DNA from: Candidatus Bathyarchaeota archaeon
GTDB lineage: Archaea; Thermoproteota; Bathyarchaeia; Bathyarchaeales; Bathycorpusculaceae
Assembly (NCBI GenBank): GCA_026014725.1
Contig: JAOZHV010000044.1
Coordinates: 329,572-393,571, forward strand
Length of the DNA: 64,000 nt
Direction of reading: 5' to 3'
Shown: positions 33,593-43,035 of the stretch, in pieces
How positions within the stretch are numbered: position 1 is the first letter of the stretch
Layout: every line of letters starts with the position of its first letter
The notes under the pieces: model-generated
Told to the model about the DNA's origin: nothing
Seen by the model: only the letters and a program-made list of their open reading frames with translations
Database searches by the model: none
Program-made: the position numbers and the translations under genes

Positions 33593-34549
33593 ATGGTGTT
33601 TAGCGTAAATCAGATGGCTTGGGAGAAAGCCCAAAAACTCATAGAAAAACCAGAATTATACGGTGTGATAGTTACAAAATCCAGTGCTGGAGCAGCAATC
33701 GTTGACGCTGGCGTGAAAGCTAAAGGTGGTTTTCAAGCTGGCAAGAAATTGACGGAATTGTGCATGGGCGGCGCAGGCAAAGCCAAGGTAGGCTTCAAAA
33801 CCTACGGCGACATAACTTTCCCGTCAATAACCATCAGCACTGACCATCCTGCCATTGCCGCGTTGGGTTCACAGTTTGCAGGTTGGCGCATCAAAGACGG
33901 CGACAACATAGCCATCGGCTCTGGCCCCGCTCGCGCGCTGGCGCTAAAGCCCAAGGATATTTTTGAGGAAATCGGCTACAAAGACCAAAGCGATAAAGCA
34001 GTGCTTACACTTGAAAGTAACGTGTTGCCTTCCGATGCCCTCATCGAAAAAGTGACGACCGCAAGCGGTGTTTCAGCTGAGAATTTGCTTATTGTTGTTG
34101 CTCCAACTGCGAGCGCGGCTGGTTTAACGCAGGTCGCTGGCAGAGTGGTTGAGGTGGGCATTCACAAACTGCGAATTCTTGGGTTGAGCCCTAAAGTAAT
34201 TCGTTATGCAATGGGTTACGCTCCGATTCCACCTGTCGGCGTGGATTTTGAGGTTGCTATGGCGCGAACCAACGATGCCATACTCTACGGCGGAACAGTC
34301 TACCTAACTGTTGATTATGATGATGAAGCGGCGTTGCAAAAAATCGTTGAGCAAGCGCCCTCTATGGCTTCTAAGGATTATGGCAAGCCGTTCTTGCAGA
34401 TTTTCCGCGAAGCCGACAAAGACTTCTACAAGATAGACCACGGATTATTTGCTCCAGCCCTCTTGATGATAAACAACGCAAAAACAGGTAGGACGTTCAA
34501 AGCAGGACAAATAAATCCTAAGGTGCTATCGCAAGCGTTAGGATTCTGA
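33593..34549 (+). CDS. mch: Methenyltetrahydromethanopterin cyclohydrolase
   Basis: 318 residues, full length for Mch. The sequence opens with SVNQMAWEKAQKLI and contains GAAIVDAGVKAKGGFQAG, ISTDHPAIAALGSQFAGW, GSGPARALA and GYAPIPPVG, all matching archaeal Mch. The enzyme interconverts methenyl- and formyl-tetrahydromethanopterin in the methyl branch of the archaeal Wood-Ljungdahl pathway. ATG with GGTGA 8 bases upstream. Together with mptG and the DHPS-like gene it shows that this organism makes and uses H4MPT-type cofactors. Confidence 0.95.
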   Translation: MVFSVNQMAWEKAQKLIEKPELYGVIVTKSSAGAAIVDAGVKAKGGFQAGKKLTELCMGGAGKAKVGFKTYGDITFPSITISTDHPAIAALGSQFAGWRIKDGDNIAIGSGPARALALKPKDIFEEIGYKDQSDKAVLTLESNVLPSDALIEKVTTASGVSAENLLIVVAPTASAAGLTQVAGRVVEVGIHKLRILGLSPKVIRYAMGYAPIPPVGVDFEVAMARTNDAILYGGTVYLTVDYDDEAALQKIVEQAPSMASKDYGKPFLQIFREADKDFYKIDHGLFAPALLMINNAKTGRTFKAGQINPKVLSQALGF

Positions 34550-34697
34550 CTACATCCTTTTGAAAAAGTCTTAAAAATTCTTTTTTTACTAAAACCTGCT
34601 GAAAGAAGTTTGAAATCATTAGAGCAATGTCCAGTTTACCATTGCCTAATATTCAAAAAAATGGGTTGAAATGAGATATGTAGTGATATTTTTAGTA

Positions 34698-35264
34698 TTA
34701 GGAATGAGGCGGTAAGTCTAATATGTATGTGTCAAAGTCTGTGTACATCTGCATGTTACCGTAGAGTACACCAGCCCACATTTGAACCCAAACTTGACTA
34801 CTGACGTAATCTGTTCGTTTAGCGATTATGTAGTATTGACCTTCTGAGAAGTAAAAATCATACATGCGAAAGGACTGAAGCCTATTTCCTTCTCCCCAGA
34901 GCCAACCCCACCAAGAAACCGTTCCGTAGTCCACACATGGAACATTTGTATCCAGTATTTGAAATTCTCGGCCTATGTCAACTTGGATTTTATGTACTGC
35001 AAATGGATAAGCCCCCATTTGGCAACCTGCCCAATTAAATACTATGCCGATGTATTGTTCGCCATCACCCCAGCAATAATAATAGAGTGTACCACTTCCC
35101 CAGCTGTAAGCCCAAGTAATGTCAGTGTCCATTGCATAAACGTATAGGTCACGGGTTCCACCATTGCCAATAGGTTCCGCTGCAGCTGTTGGGATGCTGT
35201 AATTAGCCATTAATATCACCGTTAAGAAAACAATCGATGATGAAACAAGCGTTTTCTTTTTTAT
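34698..35264 (-). CDS. Small exported protein, probable ATA start
   Basis: 188 residues if started at ATA 35264. The peptide then begins KKKTLVSSSIVFLTVILM, a standard signal peptide cleaved near AAA-EPIGN. The only canonical start in frame, GTG 35273, is part of the GGAGGTG Shine-Dalgarno element itself (35277-35271), so it cannot be read from that element. From GGAGG to ATA the spacing is 8 bases. The mature protein is rich in Trp, Tyr and Gly (WAYSWGSGTLYYYCWGDGEQ), with two Cys, and probably a beta-sandwich. It is divergent from a TrmB-like regulator. Function unknown. Confidence 0.7.
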   Translation of the reverse strand: MKKKTLVSSSIVFLTVILMANYSIPTAAAEPIGNGGTRDLYVYAMDTDITWAYSWGSGTLYYYCWGDGEQYIGIVFNWAGCQMGAYPFAVHKIQVDIGREFQILDTNVPCVDYGTVSWWGWLWGEGNRLQSFRMYDFYFSEGQYYIIAKRTDYVSSQVWVQMWAGVLYGNMQMYTDFDTYILDLPPHS

Positions 35265-35354
35265 TTGTTTCACCTCCTTTCACAAATAATAAGTATAGTT
35301 ATTGCAAATAAAATATGGCTAGATGCAAAGGTTACTAGCTGAGAGGTTGAGAAA

Positions 35355-36053
35355 TTGGCAACTGAGCTTATGGTAGCCTTTCTTAGAAAAATAGGATTGA
35401 CTAAAAAAGAAATTGATATGTATTTCTTTCTTTGTAGCTATAAGGCCATTACCTGCGACCAAATTACCAAAAGACTGAGAATACATAAAGCTGAAGGTTA
35501 TCGTATTTTAAAGAGCCTTCAAAGTAAAGGCTTAGTAGAGGCAACACTTGAGTCTCCAACACGGTTCACAACTACGCCTGTCACCAAAACTATAAATTTA
35601 TTTATCGATGAAAAAGAGCGAGAAATAAAGCAGGCAATGACATTAAGATCATTCATGGAAACGGAAAAAACTAAAGTTGAATATGTTCCTTTAGAGAGCT
35701 TTTTAGTAATAAAAGGTCAAGAAAAAATTGATCGTTTAATTATTCGATCACTAAAAGAGGCAAAAAATAATGTGCTGTCCTTGCTACAGCTTAAAGTTAT
35801 AAAACTTCTATTGCAGGATGAATTTAAAAATAATTCAGTATCTGCCATGCGAATATTGGTTTGTAATAGTAGTGACCACCCACTAATTGATACTTTTCGG
35901 AATAAATCAAATGTTAGTATTCGTTATGTCAACCCCACGCTTGATATCTCAATAATAGTGATTGATAATGAAAAATTACTCTTAATCTTTTCTTCAAACA
36001 GCGATTCTGCATTTTACGTGAAAATGGACACAGTGGTGACTTTTGTTTCCTGA
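35355..36053 (+). CDS. TrmB-family transcription regulator
   Basis: 232 residues. The N-terminal winged helix (about 5-75) is clear: GLTKKEIDMYFFLCSYKAIT, then CDQITKRLRIHKAEGYRILKSL as helix-turn-helix. The C-terminal part (about 110-232) resembles the PLD-like effector domain of TrmB proteins. TTG start after GAGAGGTTGAG. It is divergent from the exported protein at 34698-35264 with 90 bases between starts, a likely target. The ligand is unknown. AT content is higher than in neighbouring genes, which may mean later acquisition. Confidence 0.82.
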   Translation: MATELMVAFLRKIGLTKKEIDMYFFLCSYKAITCDQITKRLRIHKAEGYRILKSLQSKGLVEATLESPTRFTTTPVTKTINLFIDEKEREIKQAMTLRSFMETEKTKVEYVPLESFLVIKGQEKIDRLIIRSLKEAKNNVLSLLQLKVIKLLLQDEFKNNSVSAMRILVCNSSDHPLIDTFRNKSNVSIRYVNPTLDISIIVIDNEKLLLIFSSNSDSAFYVKMDTVVTFVS

Positions 36054-36272
36054 CAAATTGCAAAAATCTTGTGTCATCTTTTTACTTAATTTTAGAAATC
36101 ATATGGTTTAATTGTAAGTCTATCGACCGAAAAAAAGATCGTTCCCTGTCTCCTTTATCCCATGGCATGCCTGAGAACGCATCAACGATAAAGAAAAGTC
36201 AGAGTTGAAATATCTCACGAGAAAAATCCTCGTTTTCGTAAAAAGTCGTTTTCTGGATAAAAAATAGAGGGT

Positions 36273-36857
36273 TCAGTTGGTGGCTGTCAGCCGTGTTTTG
36301 CAGAAGGAGTTCTGAATGAAATCTCTAAAGCCTTTGTTGCCCATCAATGCGGCGATTATGACGCTCATAACGATTACTTCTACCACGGCTTTTATCATGA
36401 TTGCGTTTATGATTGTGCTTGCAAGAGGGGCTGATTGCATAAACAGTGGTAATAGTGCTATAAAATAGGAGTATGTAAATACGCCTTCAGGTACGTATGA
36501 TAAAAGTGTTAATGGGCTTGCCCAAAGGGATTTGTGCATTTTCTGGTGCAGGTTTAAACCGTTTGAAATTAGTCCTGACGTTAATCCAGTAAGACCTTTC
36601 CCTATGGGCAGGCCAATTAGTCCTAGTATTCCGCCATTCCCTGCTGGTCCAAACATAATTCCTGGTATGATGCCCGCGATTAAGCCTGTTGCCAGCCCTG
36701 CTTTGGGTCCTGCAAAGAAGCCAGCGATGAAGACAGCAAGTAGGGATAAATCTAAGGCTACGCCGGGTGCTATTTGGCCGGTCAGGTAGCTTATGACAAA
36801 TAAAACATTTCCAAGAGCACCCATCATTATTACGAAAGTGAGTTTTTTAGTGTCCAT
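36273..36857 (-). CDS. ECF-type S component-like small membrane protein
   Basis: 194 residues with about five or six membrane helices. LTFVIMMGALGNVLFVISYL at the N-terminus and the Gly-rich FAGPKAGLATGLIAGIIPGI segment are the pattern of ECF S components and related integral membrane transport proteins. The ATG start follows GCAGGGA at good spacing. The ligand cannot be read; it differs from the S-like protein at 27126-27938. Monocistronic. Confidence 0.72.
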   Translation of the reverse strand: MDTKKLTFVIMMGALGNVLFVISYLTGQIAPGVALDLSLLAVFIAGFFAGPKAGLATGLIAGIIPGIMFGPAGNGGILGLIGLPIGKGLTGLTSGLISNGLNLHQKMHKSLWASPLTLLSYVPEGVFTYSYFIALLPLFMQSAPLASTIINAIMIKAVVEVIVMSVIIAALMGNKGFRDFIQNSFCKTRLTATN

Positions 36858-36988
36858 TTTGTTTCCCTGCTGATGCTGAATTCTCTATTACCTATTTAAG
36901 AGTAGCTACTTAAAAAAGCGTAAACAATTAGGGAAAATTTGGAAATAATCATAAATAACTCAAGCCAGTAAAAATAAAGCGAAGCAGC

Positions 36989-38242
36989 TTGACGCAACAA
37001 ACAATGCAGTTCTCATCTTCCGAAGAAACAAGACGCTGGCTTGAAAAACAAACCAACGCCACCCTCACTCCTGTTCATGCCCAAGCCAAAAAGTTACGGG
37101 ACGACATGAACACTTCATTACAAACGGTTTCAGAAGTCAGCAAACAACTCTTTGACACAAGCTCCAAAGAGATTGAACGGCGAAACATGAAACTCTACAA
37201 CCGCGCCCGCGCCTTAAACAAGCTTGCCCGCCTCTTTCTTGACCGCCTAAAAAAACTCACCCCCCCAGACCAAGTATCCTATGATACTATGAGCAGGTAT
37301 GCTCAGGAAACCCAAAAAGTTCTCCTAGTAACCGACATAGACATCAAAAACTGGTTCCCAAGAATCTCACCCTTCTTCATCATGGATCGAAGAAAATTCC
37401 TTGTTTTTTACGAAAAAGCTAAGCAGTCGTATGCTGCCCTAAACGATTTCGTAACGAAGGAGTATGTTAAAACAAAAACTTTGGAAGAAACGTTTCTACT
37501 ACTAAACGAACTGCAGAGTGTAGAAAAACAGTTAACCACCCTTGAGGATGACAAAGAAAGCATCAAAAACGAGCGCGTACCAATCGAGCAGGAAATCGCA
37601 GAGATAGAACAAAAAATAGAGGGCCTCAAAACCAAAGGCCCCATCGACAAGCTTAACATGGTTAACACTGAAATAGACGCCTTAAGCAATGAACTAAAAC
37701 ACGCGCTGAGGCACCTGCAGAAACCATTCATTAAAATGCAAGCTTTAGCCGCTTCAGGTGGTGGCGGAGGCGTTACACCTGACCAAGTCAACGTGATAAA
37801 TCAGTACTTAGAGAAGCCTTTTGACACGTTAGCAGCAGAAAAAGACGGTTACCCACTGCTTAAAGATGCCCTTGAAAAGCTTGAAGAACTGTTGGTAGAT
37901 GACAAGCTTAAGTTAAAATCTGATAAAGCCCGAAAAGCCGACCAGACAGTTCAAGAGATACTTCACAAAGACTCGCTTTTGAAGCTTCAGGTGCGCTGCA
38001 AAGAGATGGCGACCCGAAAAGAACAGTTGGTGGCTTCGTCTAAGATGGATGAAATCAAACAGAATCTGGCTCAATTCCAAGAGCAACTTGACCTTTTAAA
38101 GGCTAGAAAAACCAGCATCGAAACACACGAAACCGTTAAGCATAACGTCTACAACTCGACCATAGATAAAATCAGCAACCTCAAACGCACCATTGAAAGA
38201 AACGTCTACAACGCAATCGGCATAAAAATCCAAATCAACTAA
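36989..38242 (+). CDS. Large coiled-coil protein of unknown function
   Basis: 417 residues. A helical N-terminal half (about 1-150), then a long coiled coil (about 155-240), a glycine patch (ASGGGGGVTP near 252-261) that may be a hinge, and a second helical/coiled half. There is no Walker motif, so it is not an SMC, although the hinge-in-coil layout is similar. TTG start at 36989 has no good SD; ATG 37004 is an alternative. It pairs in style with the coiled-coil gene at 18410-19264. Function unknown. Confidence 0.7.
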   Translation: MTQQTMQFSSSEETRRWLEKQTNATLTPVHAQAKKLRDDMNTSLQTVSEVSKQLFDTSSKEIERRNMKLYNRARALNKLARLFLDRLKKLTPPDQVSYDTMSRYAQETQKVLLVTDIDIKNWFPRISPFFIMDRRKFLVFYEKAKQSYAALNDFVTKEYVKTKTLEETFLLLNELQSVEKQLTTLEDDKESIKNERVPIEQEIAEIEQKIEGLKTKGPIDKLNMVNTEIDALSNELKHALRHLQKPFIKMQALAASGGGGGVTPDQVNVINQYLEKPFDTLAAEKDGYPLLKDALEKLEELLVDDKLKLKSDKARKADQTVQEILHKDSLLKLQVRCKEMATRKEQLVASSKMDEIKQNLAQFQEQLDLLKARKTSIETHETVKHNVYNSTIDKISNLKRTIERNVYNAIGIKIQIN

Positions 38243-38305
38243 ATTCTAAAACATGAAAATTCTTAGAGATGCTTAAGAACAAATAAGAAGTAAGACTCTA
38301 AAACA

Positions 38306-41104
38306 TTACTTCTTGAGTTGCTTCTTGACTGCTTCTTCAGCCGCTTGCACCGTGTCCTTGAGTTTGTCACATTTGGTTCCGCCGCCTTGAGCAAAGTTGG
38401 GTCTGCCGCCTCCGCCACCGCCAAAAATCGGCGCCGCCTCCTTGACAATGTTGCCTGCATTAACGCCTTTTTTCACTGCTGCTTCGCCAGCCATTACCAT
38501 GATTCTGCAGGTTTTTCCGTCTGCACCATAGAATATCGTGACGGCTGAGTCGTTGCGCTTAATGATTTCACTTGCAGTCTGCACCATACGGTTCACATCG
38601 ATTACTTCTCCGAAATCCCGTTTCACAATGGCTATGCCATCAATTTGCACGGCTTCTTCTGCCGTTTGCTCTTGTCCGATTGCGCTTTCTTTTTCTGCGA
38701 GTTCCTTGATTAAGCGGCGTTTCTCAACGTTAGCTTCCTTGAGGTCTTTGATGACTTTCTCTGCAGTTTTATCAAGCTTGTCTATGGGCGCATTGAGAAC
38801 TTCGGATACTTTCCAGAGTAGCGTCTCGTGTTCCTGTACTGCCTTTAGCGCTTCAAGTCCAACCGCGTAACCGAGCCGTTCAACGCCGTCTTGGACGCGT
38901 TCAGTGTAAACGATTTTGACAAAGCCGACTTCGCCAGTACTGCCCAAGTGTGTTCCAGCACACGCTTCCACATCCCAATCGCCAGTTTTCACGACACGGA
39001 TGTCTTTACCTGGAACCGCACCACCCTGATAGAGCCTAAAGCCATAACGTGCTTCTGCTTCGTTGCGTGGAAGCCATTGTGTTTCAACTTTCATGTTGGC
39101 CATGACCGCTTGGTTTGCCAACGTTTCAATTTTGTGAATTTCCTCTTGGGTCAGTCTGCGGTAGTGCGAAATGTCCAGCCGTGACGTTTCAAGCCCCTTC
39201 TGGGTTCCTGACTGCCAAACATGCTCGCCCAAAACCCGCCTTGCAGCGCCGTTGATTACGTGAGTAACCGTGTGAGCCTTCATCAGTGGATATCGTCTTT
39301 CCCAATTTAGAACGCCATGGACAACGCTGCCTTCTTTGAACGTTGCAGGAGCGCCGAGTTTGTGCACTATAACCTTGCCAATCTTTACAACCTCAACAAC
39401 TTCAAACTTTGAATCGCCAACAGTCAGCCAGCCTTGGTCTGATGGTTGTCCTCCGCCTTCAGGGTAGAAGCATGTTCTGTCCAAAACCACATGCAATCTG
39501 TTGATGATCTTGAGGACTTTTGCGTCAAATTCCTTCATGTAAACATCAGCGTAATAAAGCGGCTCTGTCGCGGGCAGTTGCTCAGCTGCTTTTTCGAGTG
39601 ACTCCTCAGCTTTGGCCTCTTCCTCCTCCACGGGTTTGGATGCCTGCATGTGGCGCTTAGCGATTAACGCGTAAAAGTTCTCAGGAACTTCCACATCGAT
39701 GCCTTCTTTTTCTGCGGCTTGCTTGACTATTTCAGGTGGAAGCCCATGTGAATCGTAGAGTTCAGTGAGCGTATCCATAGGCAACTTGCCTGTGCCTTTG
39801 GCTTTGAGGTCACTGGCGATGCGTTTCACCATGCCTTCTCCACGCTTAAGAGTGTCTTCGAACTTTTCCTCCTCAACTTTTAGCATTTCAACGATTTCGT
39901 TGCGCATCTCTTTGATGTGGGGGAAGTCTTTTGCCCAGTAATCCGCCTGCAAATCAATGATGTCATAGAGCTTTGCTGGCTCCATGTTTAACATACGTAA
40001 CAATCGATAAACCCTGCGGTACAGCAGCCTTGCCAAGTAGCCCTCTTGAATGTTTGAAGGAACAACACCTTCGGAGAGCATAAAACTCAACGTTTTGGTG
40101 TGATCGGTTACTGCCCAAGCGTTCTCAAGCGGAATCAGCACTTTATCAAGCGTTTCTAAATCGATGCCTGTGAGTTCTGAAACGCGTTTGCGTGCCACAA
40201 GCCTGTTAGCACGCTTATCAACGCTGACCAACCCTGAATACTTTGCAACTCTCTCCAAGAAGTCATTGTCCACGTTAGTTATTCCTGCCATGTCCAGCAC
40301 TTTGTCGAGCAGTTTGCCGTAGATAGCTTGAAAGAGGCTTGGAACGCCCTGACTAATCCAAGTGAAACGGTCAATACCATACCCCGTATCCACCGTGCGA
40401 ATCGGCAGTTCAATAAAGTCGTCGCCGACAACCTTGTACTGCATAAACACTAGCGTGCCCACTTCTAAGCCTCGCACGATGCATTCAACGTCTGGACCTG
40501 CGTTACCTCCGCCTACCCAGACGCCTTCTTTGTAAATCACTTCTTCCGAGGGTATGCCCAACACTTCAGTGGCAAAACGCTGGTGGAAACGAACTGTGTC
40601 GTCTTTCCAATACACTTCTTTATCTGGGTAGTTAAATGCGTGTGCTCCACCCATCTCGAAAATTGTCAGGTGTCTGCCAAACGTGGGGCCAGTGTTTGCA
40701 ATATCCGTAAGCCTTATTGAAGGTTGGGAAATCACCAGCGGGTTTGCAGGAGGAGGCGCGATGCCTTCGGTAACGTAAGGTTGGAAGTCGATGATGCTTG
40801 CGTGTGTTAAGTAAATGTCTTTGCGCCAACGCGCAACCACTGGGTAGGGCTTTATGCGGGTGTGCCCGTTCTTCTCGAAGAATGAGAGGAATGCCTCTCG
40901 CATCTGGGAAAGGCTGAACTTTTTCTTGGTTGCGGGGTTGCCAAGGAACGTGTAGCATCCGCACTCGTCAGAACTTGATTCGCCGCAAGTTTCCTGCTCA
41001 GCGTTCTGAGTCCAAAAATACTCGCCGCATTTTGGACAATGCTTCCTAACAAAACCCTCTTCTTTAAAGAAGGGGAGGTCGTAGTCCTTTGCTGTAAACT
41101 TCAT
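38306..41104 (-). CDS. alaS: Alanyl-tRNA synthetase (archaeal type)
   Basis: 932 residues, archaeal length. The N-terminal archaeal insert has a Cys-rich HCPKCGEYFW segment, then the catalytic domain with motif 1-like SFFEKNGHTRIKPYPVVARW and motif 2 region HASIIDFQPYVT. The editing domain shows HTVTHVINGAARR (HxxxH) and CAGTHLGSTGEVGF (CxxxH). A C-Ala domain with FGGGGGGRPNFAQGGG closes it. It charges tRNA-Ala and clears Ser-tRNA-Ala. ATG start. It follows tiaS on the same strand with 69 bases between. Confidence 0.97.
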   Translation of the reverse strand: MKFTAKDYDLPFFKEEGFVRKHCPKCGEYFWTQNAEQETCGESSSDECGCYTFLGNPATKKKFSLSQMREAFLSFFEKNGHTRIKPYPVVARWRKDIYLTHASIIDFQPYVTEGIAPPPANPLVISQPSIRLTDIANTGPTFGRHLTIFEMGGAHAFNYPDKEVYWKDDTVRFHQRFATEVLGIPSEEVIYKEGVWVGGGNAGPDVECIVRGLEVGTLVFMQYKVVGDDFIELPIRTVDTGYGIDRFTWISQGVPSLFQAIYGKLLDKVLDMAGITNVDNDFLERVAKYSGLVSVDKRANRLVARKRVSELTGIDLETLDKVLIPLENAWAVTDHTKTLSFMLSEGVVPSNIQEGYLARLLYRRVYRLLRMLNMEPAKLYDIIDLQADYWAKDFPHIKEMRNEIVEMLKVEEEKFEDTLKRGEGMVKRIASDLKAKGTGKLPMDTLTELYDSHGLPPEIVKQAAEKEGIDVEVPENFYALIAKRHMQASKPVEEEEAKAEESLEKAAEQLPATEPLYYADVYMKEFDAKVLKIINRLHVVLDRTCFYPEGGGQPSDQGWLTVGDSKFEVVEVVKIGKVIVHKLGAPATFKEGSVVHGVLNWERRYPLMKAHTVTHVINGAARRVLGEHVWQSGTQKGLETSRLDISHYRRLTQEEIHKIETLANQAVMANMKVETQWLPRNEAEARYGFRLYQGGAVPGKDIRVVKTGDWDVEACAGTHLGSTGEVGFVKIVYTERVQDGVERLGYAVGLEALKAVQEHETLLWKVSEVLNAPIDKLDKTAEKVIKDLKEANVEKRRLIKELAEKESAIGQEQTAEEAVQIDGIAIVKRDFGEVIDVNRMVQTASEIIKRNDSAVTIFYGADGKTCRIMVMAGEAAVKKGVNAGNIVKEAAPIFGGGGGGRPNFAQGGGTKCDKLKDTVQAAEEAVKKQLKK

Positions 41105-41173
41105 TTGTTTGGTGCTCCCAATGTTAGTTAATGGGTTACGAGCTTCATGCTTTTAAATAATTTCGAGAAAATT

Positions 41174-42511
41174 TCAAGAATGCCAGCCCTCTATCAAAGC
41201 CTCCTTTAGTGAGCCTGTCTTTTCTTGTCCATAGCGCCGAAGAGGCTTGGTGAGGTGCCTCTGTGACCTTGTTGCAGTTACGTACAACCCCGCCTTTAGT
41301 GCTCTTGGCACAATTTGCTGGGTTTTTTCCAAGTCGGGGAATTTGCCGCCGCACCGCTCGCAGCGGTATCCTTGGCTTTTGCCCATGGATTTTAAGCGTT
41401 TTTTGCAGTTTGGGCAGATTGGGTTTTCAGTGCGCGTCTTTGGTTTTAGGGATAGAATGTTGATTTTTTCTAAATTGATTGTTAATGACTTAGTTTTTGC
41501 TACCTTTCGTACTGCGCCGTAGACTTCGATGCTGTCGCCAACGACGAGTTCTCTTGCGATTTTGCGCAAGCTACCGGTCGGCTCGTACGCAGCGCAATCC
41601 ACTTCGGCAGAGTCGTCTTTGATGGAAAAGATTACATGGCGAACTGGAATTAATCGTGGGTTTTTTGAAACCACTCCGTTGGCGATTACTGAACTGTAAG
41701 GCTCAATCTTACCGAGCGCTTCTACAGGTGTTAGATGAGCATCCGTGCCCTGATTGCTCCTGAAAATTACCCAGCGCTCCACGGGCTCAAGCGGTTTAAC
41801 AAGCTCAAACGCTTTTTTCACCACCGCTGGTGTTTCGCCTCTGATTCCGAAGAGGATTGGGTCTGGACCACGCGGCGTAATGATAACCCTACCTTTTTCA
41901 GTGTCAACGTTGTTGAAAGTGTAGGGTGCAGTCAGCTTGTCCATTTCAAAAATCGACGCCAAATCTACCTGCCGCTTTGAACCCACCTCCTCTTTTGTTC
42001 GATAAGCAATCAACTCAAAAGTGTGGTCGCAGTTGAGGGGTTCGCCTATGGCTGCCAGTGCCCCGATGATGCCCCTACAAGTGTTGAAACCAGCCGCTTC
42101 AGCCCCAAACTTCTTGATGAGTGCCATAGCTTGTTTTAGGGTAACTATGCTTGTTTGGGCACCTTTAGAGAAAACTTGCACTTCCTTTGGGATTCGCGCG
42201 CCTTTTAAGAAAACTATGCCGGGGTCTGTGCCTTTCTCTTTGATTGCCGAGTGTTCTTCCCACAATGTCATAGCTGTATCTTTTATTTCCTCTTCAAATT
42301 CAGGTTCATAGGTGAATCTTAGGCAGAGTGCGCCGTTACCCCTTGTCTTCCAAGGCACGTTAGGATTGAGCCTAATTAGGCTTGGGTAATCAATAAAACG
42401 TACGTTTAATTTTTCGAGTTCTTCGATAAAAACAGCAGCAAGGTACGTAGTGCAGCCTCCTTTAGTTGAATCCGTATCGTCTAGGCCGATGTGCATTGTT
42501 TGCTTTGGCAA
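41174..42511 (-). CDS. tiaS: tRNA(Ile2) 2-agmatinylcytidine synthetase
   Basis: 445 residues. The N-terminus HIGLDDTDSTKGGCTTYLAA is the TiaS signature with the phosphate-binding Asp/Thr loop. TCKD-like, OB-fold and C-terminal zinc-ribbon domains follow; the ribbon is CPNCKKRL plus RCERCGGKFP. TiaS attaches agmatine to C34 of tRNA-Ile2 so that it reads AUA as isoleucine and not AUG. TTG start. This is the enzyme that defines AUA decoding, which is notable next to the suspected ATA initiation codons in this window, though no causal link is shown. Confidence 0.95.
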   Translation of the reverse strand: MPKQTMHIGLDDTDSTKGGCTTYLAAVFIEELEKLNVRFIDYPSLIRLNPNVPWKTRGNGALCLRFTYEPEFEEEIKDTAMTLWEEHSAIKEKGTDPGIVFLKGARIPKEVQVFSKGAQTSIVTLKQAMALIKKFGAEAAGFNTCRGIIGALAAIGEPLNCDHTFELIAYRTKEEVGSKRQVDLASIFEMDKLTAPYTFNNVDTEKGRVIITPRGPDPILFGIRGETPAVVKKAFELVKPLEPVERWVIFRSNQGTDAHLTPVEALGKIEPYSSVIANGVVSKNPRLIPVRHVIFSIKDDSAEVDCAAYEPTGSLRKIARELVVGDSIEVYGAVRKVAKTKSLTINLEKINILSLKPKTRTENPICPNCKKRLKSMGKSQGYRCERCGGKFPDLEKTQQIVPRALKAGLYVTATRSQRHLTKPLRRYGQEKTGSLKEALIEGWHS

Positions 42512-42614
42512 AGGTGGCGTTCTCCGAGGTTAGTCAGAGAATTAGTTGGCGAAGGTAAAAAATATTGTTTAAAGAAAAAGAGGTTGCTTAGGCTGTTGTT
42601 TGACTAATAAAAAA

Positions 42615-42899
42615 TTATTGGGCAATTGGGCTTTCAAGCATTATTTGTTCCTGTATTACTGTTTCTGGCGTTTCAGTCAAAATCATTGTCAGTTTCGAAT
42701 TGATTTTACCTATGTTCTCGATTCGATTTGTTATAATGAATCGGAGTTTTTCCATGTTTTCCGCTTTAATGTTTGCGATGATGTCGTAGACTCCCCAGAG
42801 AGTATGCGCTTCTTCGACACCATCAATTTTTTTCAGTGCTTTCAGTACTTGGCTTTCTGCTCCAATCTCAGTATTTAGGAGGACGTAAGCTGTAGGCAT
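42615..42899 (-). CDS. Stand-alone Lrp/AsnC-type RAM domain protein (1 of 3)
   Basis: 94 residues. It consists of the Lrp/AsnC ligand-binding (RAM) domain only, with no helix-turn-helix: AYVLLNTEIGAESQVLKALK, then GVEEAHTLWGVYDIIANIKA. A short tail extends beyond the domain. Such SraA/Lrp-like proteins bind amino acids or partner with full-length Lrp proteins. ATG start. The 5' region folds into a long hairpin (42930-43017). Paralogues lie at 43415-43651 and 45582-45815. Confidence 0.85.
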   Translation of the reverse strand: MPTAYVLLNTEIGAESQVLKALKKIDGVEEAHTLWGVYDIIANIKAENMEKLRFIITNRIENIGKINSKLTMILTETPETVIQEQIMLESPIAQ

Positions 42900-42929
42900 T
42901 TTTTCACTTCATCATTTATGGTGGTTGGG

Positions 42930-43017
42930 CGGTTGGGTTCAGAGGTTTGGGTGCTCTATCTTATTCAAGGGGAACACAAAAAATATCGTTGAATACACAA
43001 ACCTCTTCGTCCAACCG
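42930..43017 (-). promoter_or_regulatory. Long three-part hairpin in the leader of the RAM-domain gene
   Basis: Perfect arms nest in order: CGGTTGG 42930-42936 with CCAACCG 43011-43017; a symmetric 4x4 internal loop; AGAGGTTTG 42941-42949 with CAAACCTCT 42998-43006; and TATTCAA 42962-42968 with TTGAATA 42989-42995. On the minus strand it lies 31 bases before ATG 42899, so it could act as a structured leader. A separate small RNA is also possible. Confidence 0.5.
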
Positions 43018-43035
43018 ATAAAAAACTGCGTGTGC

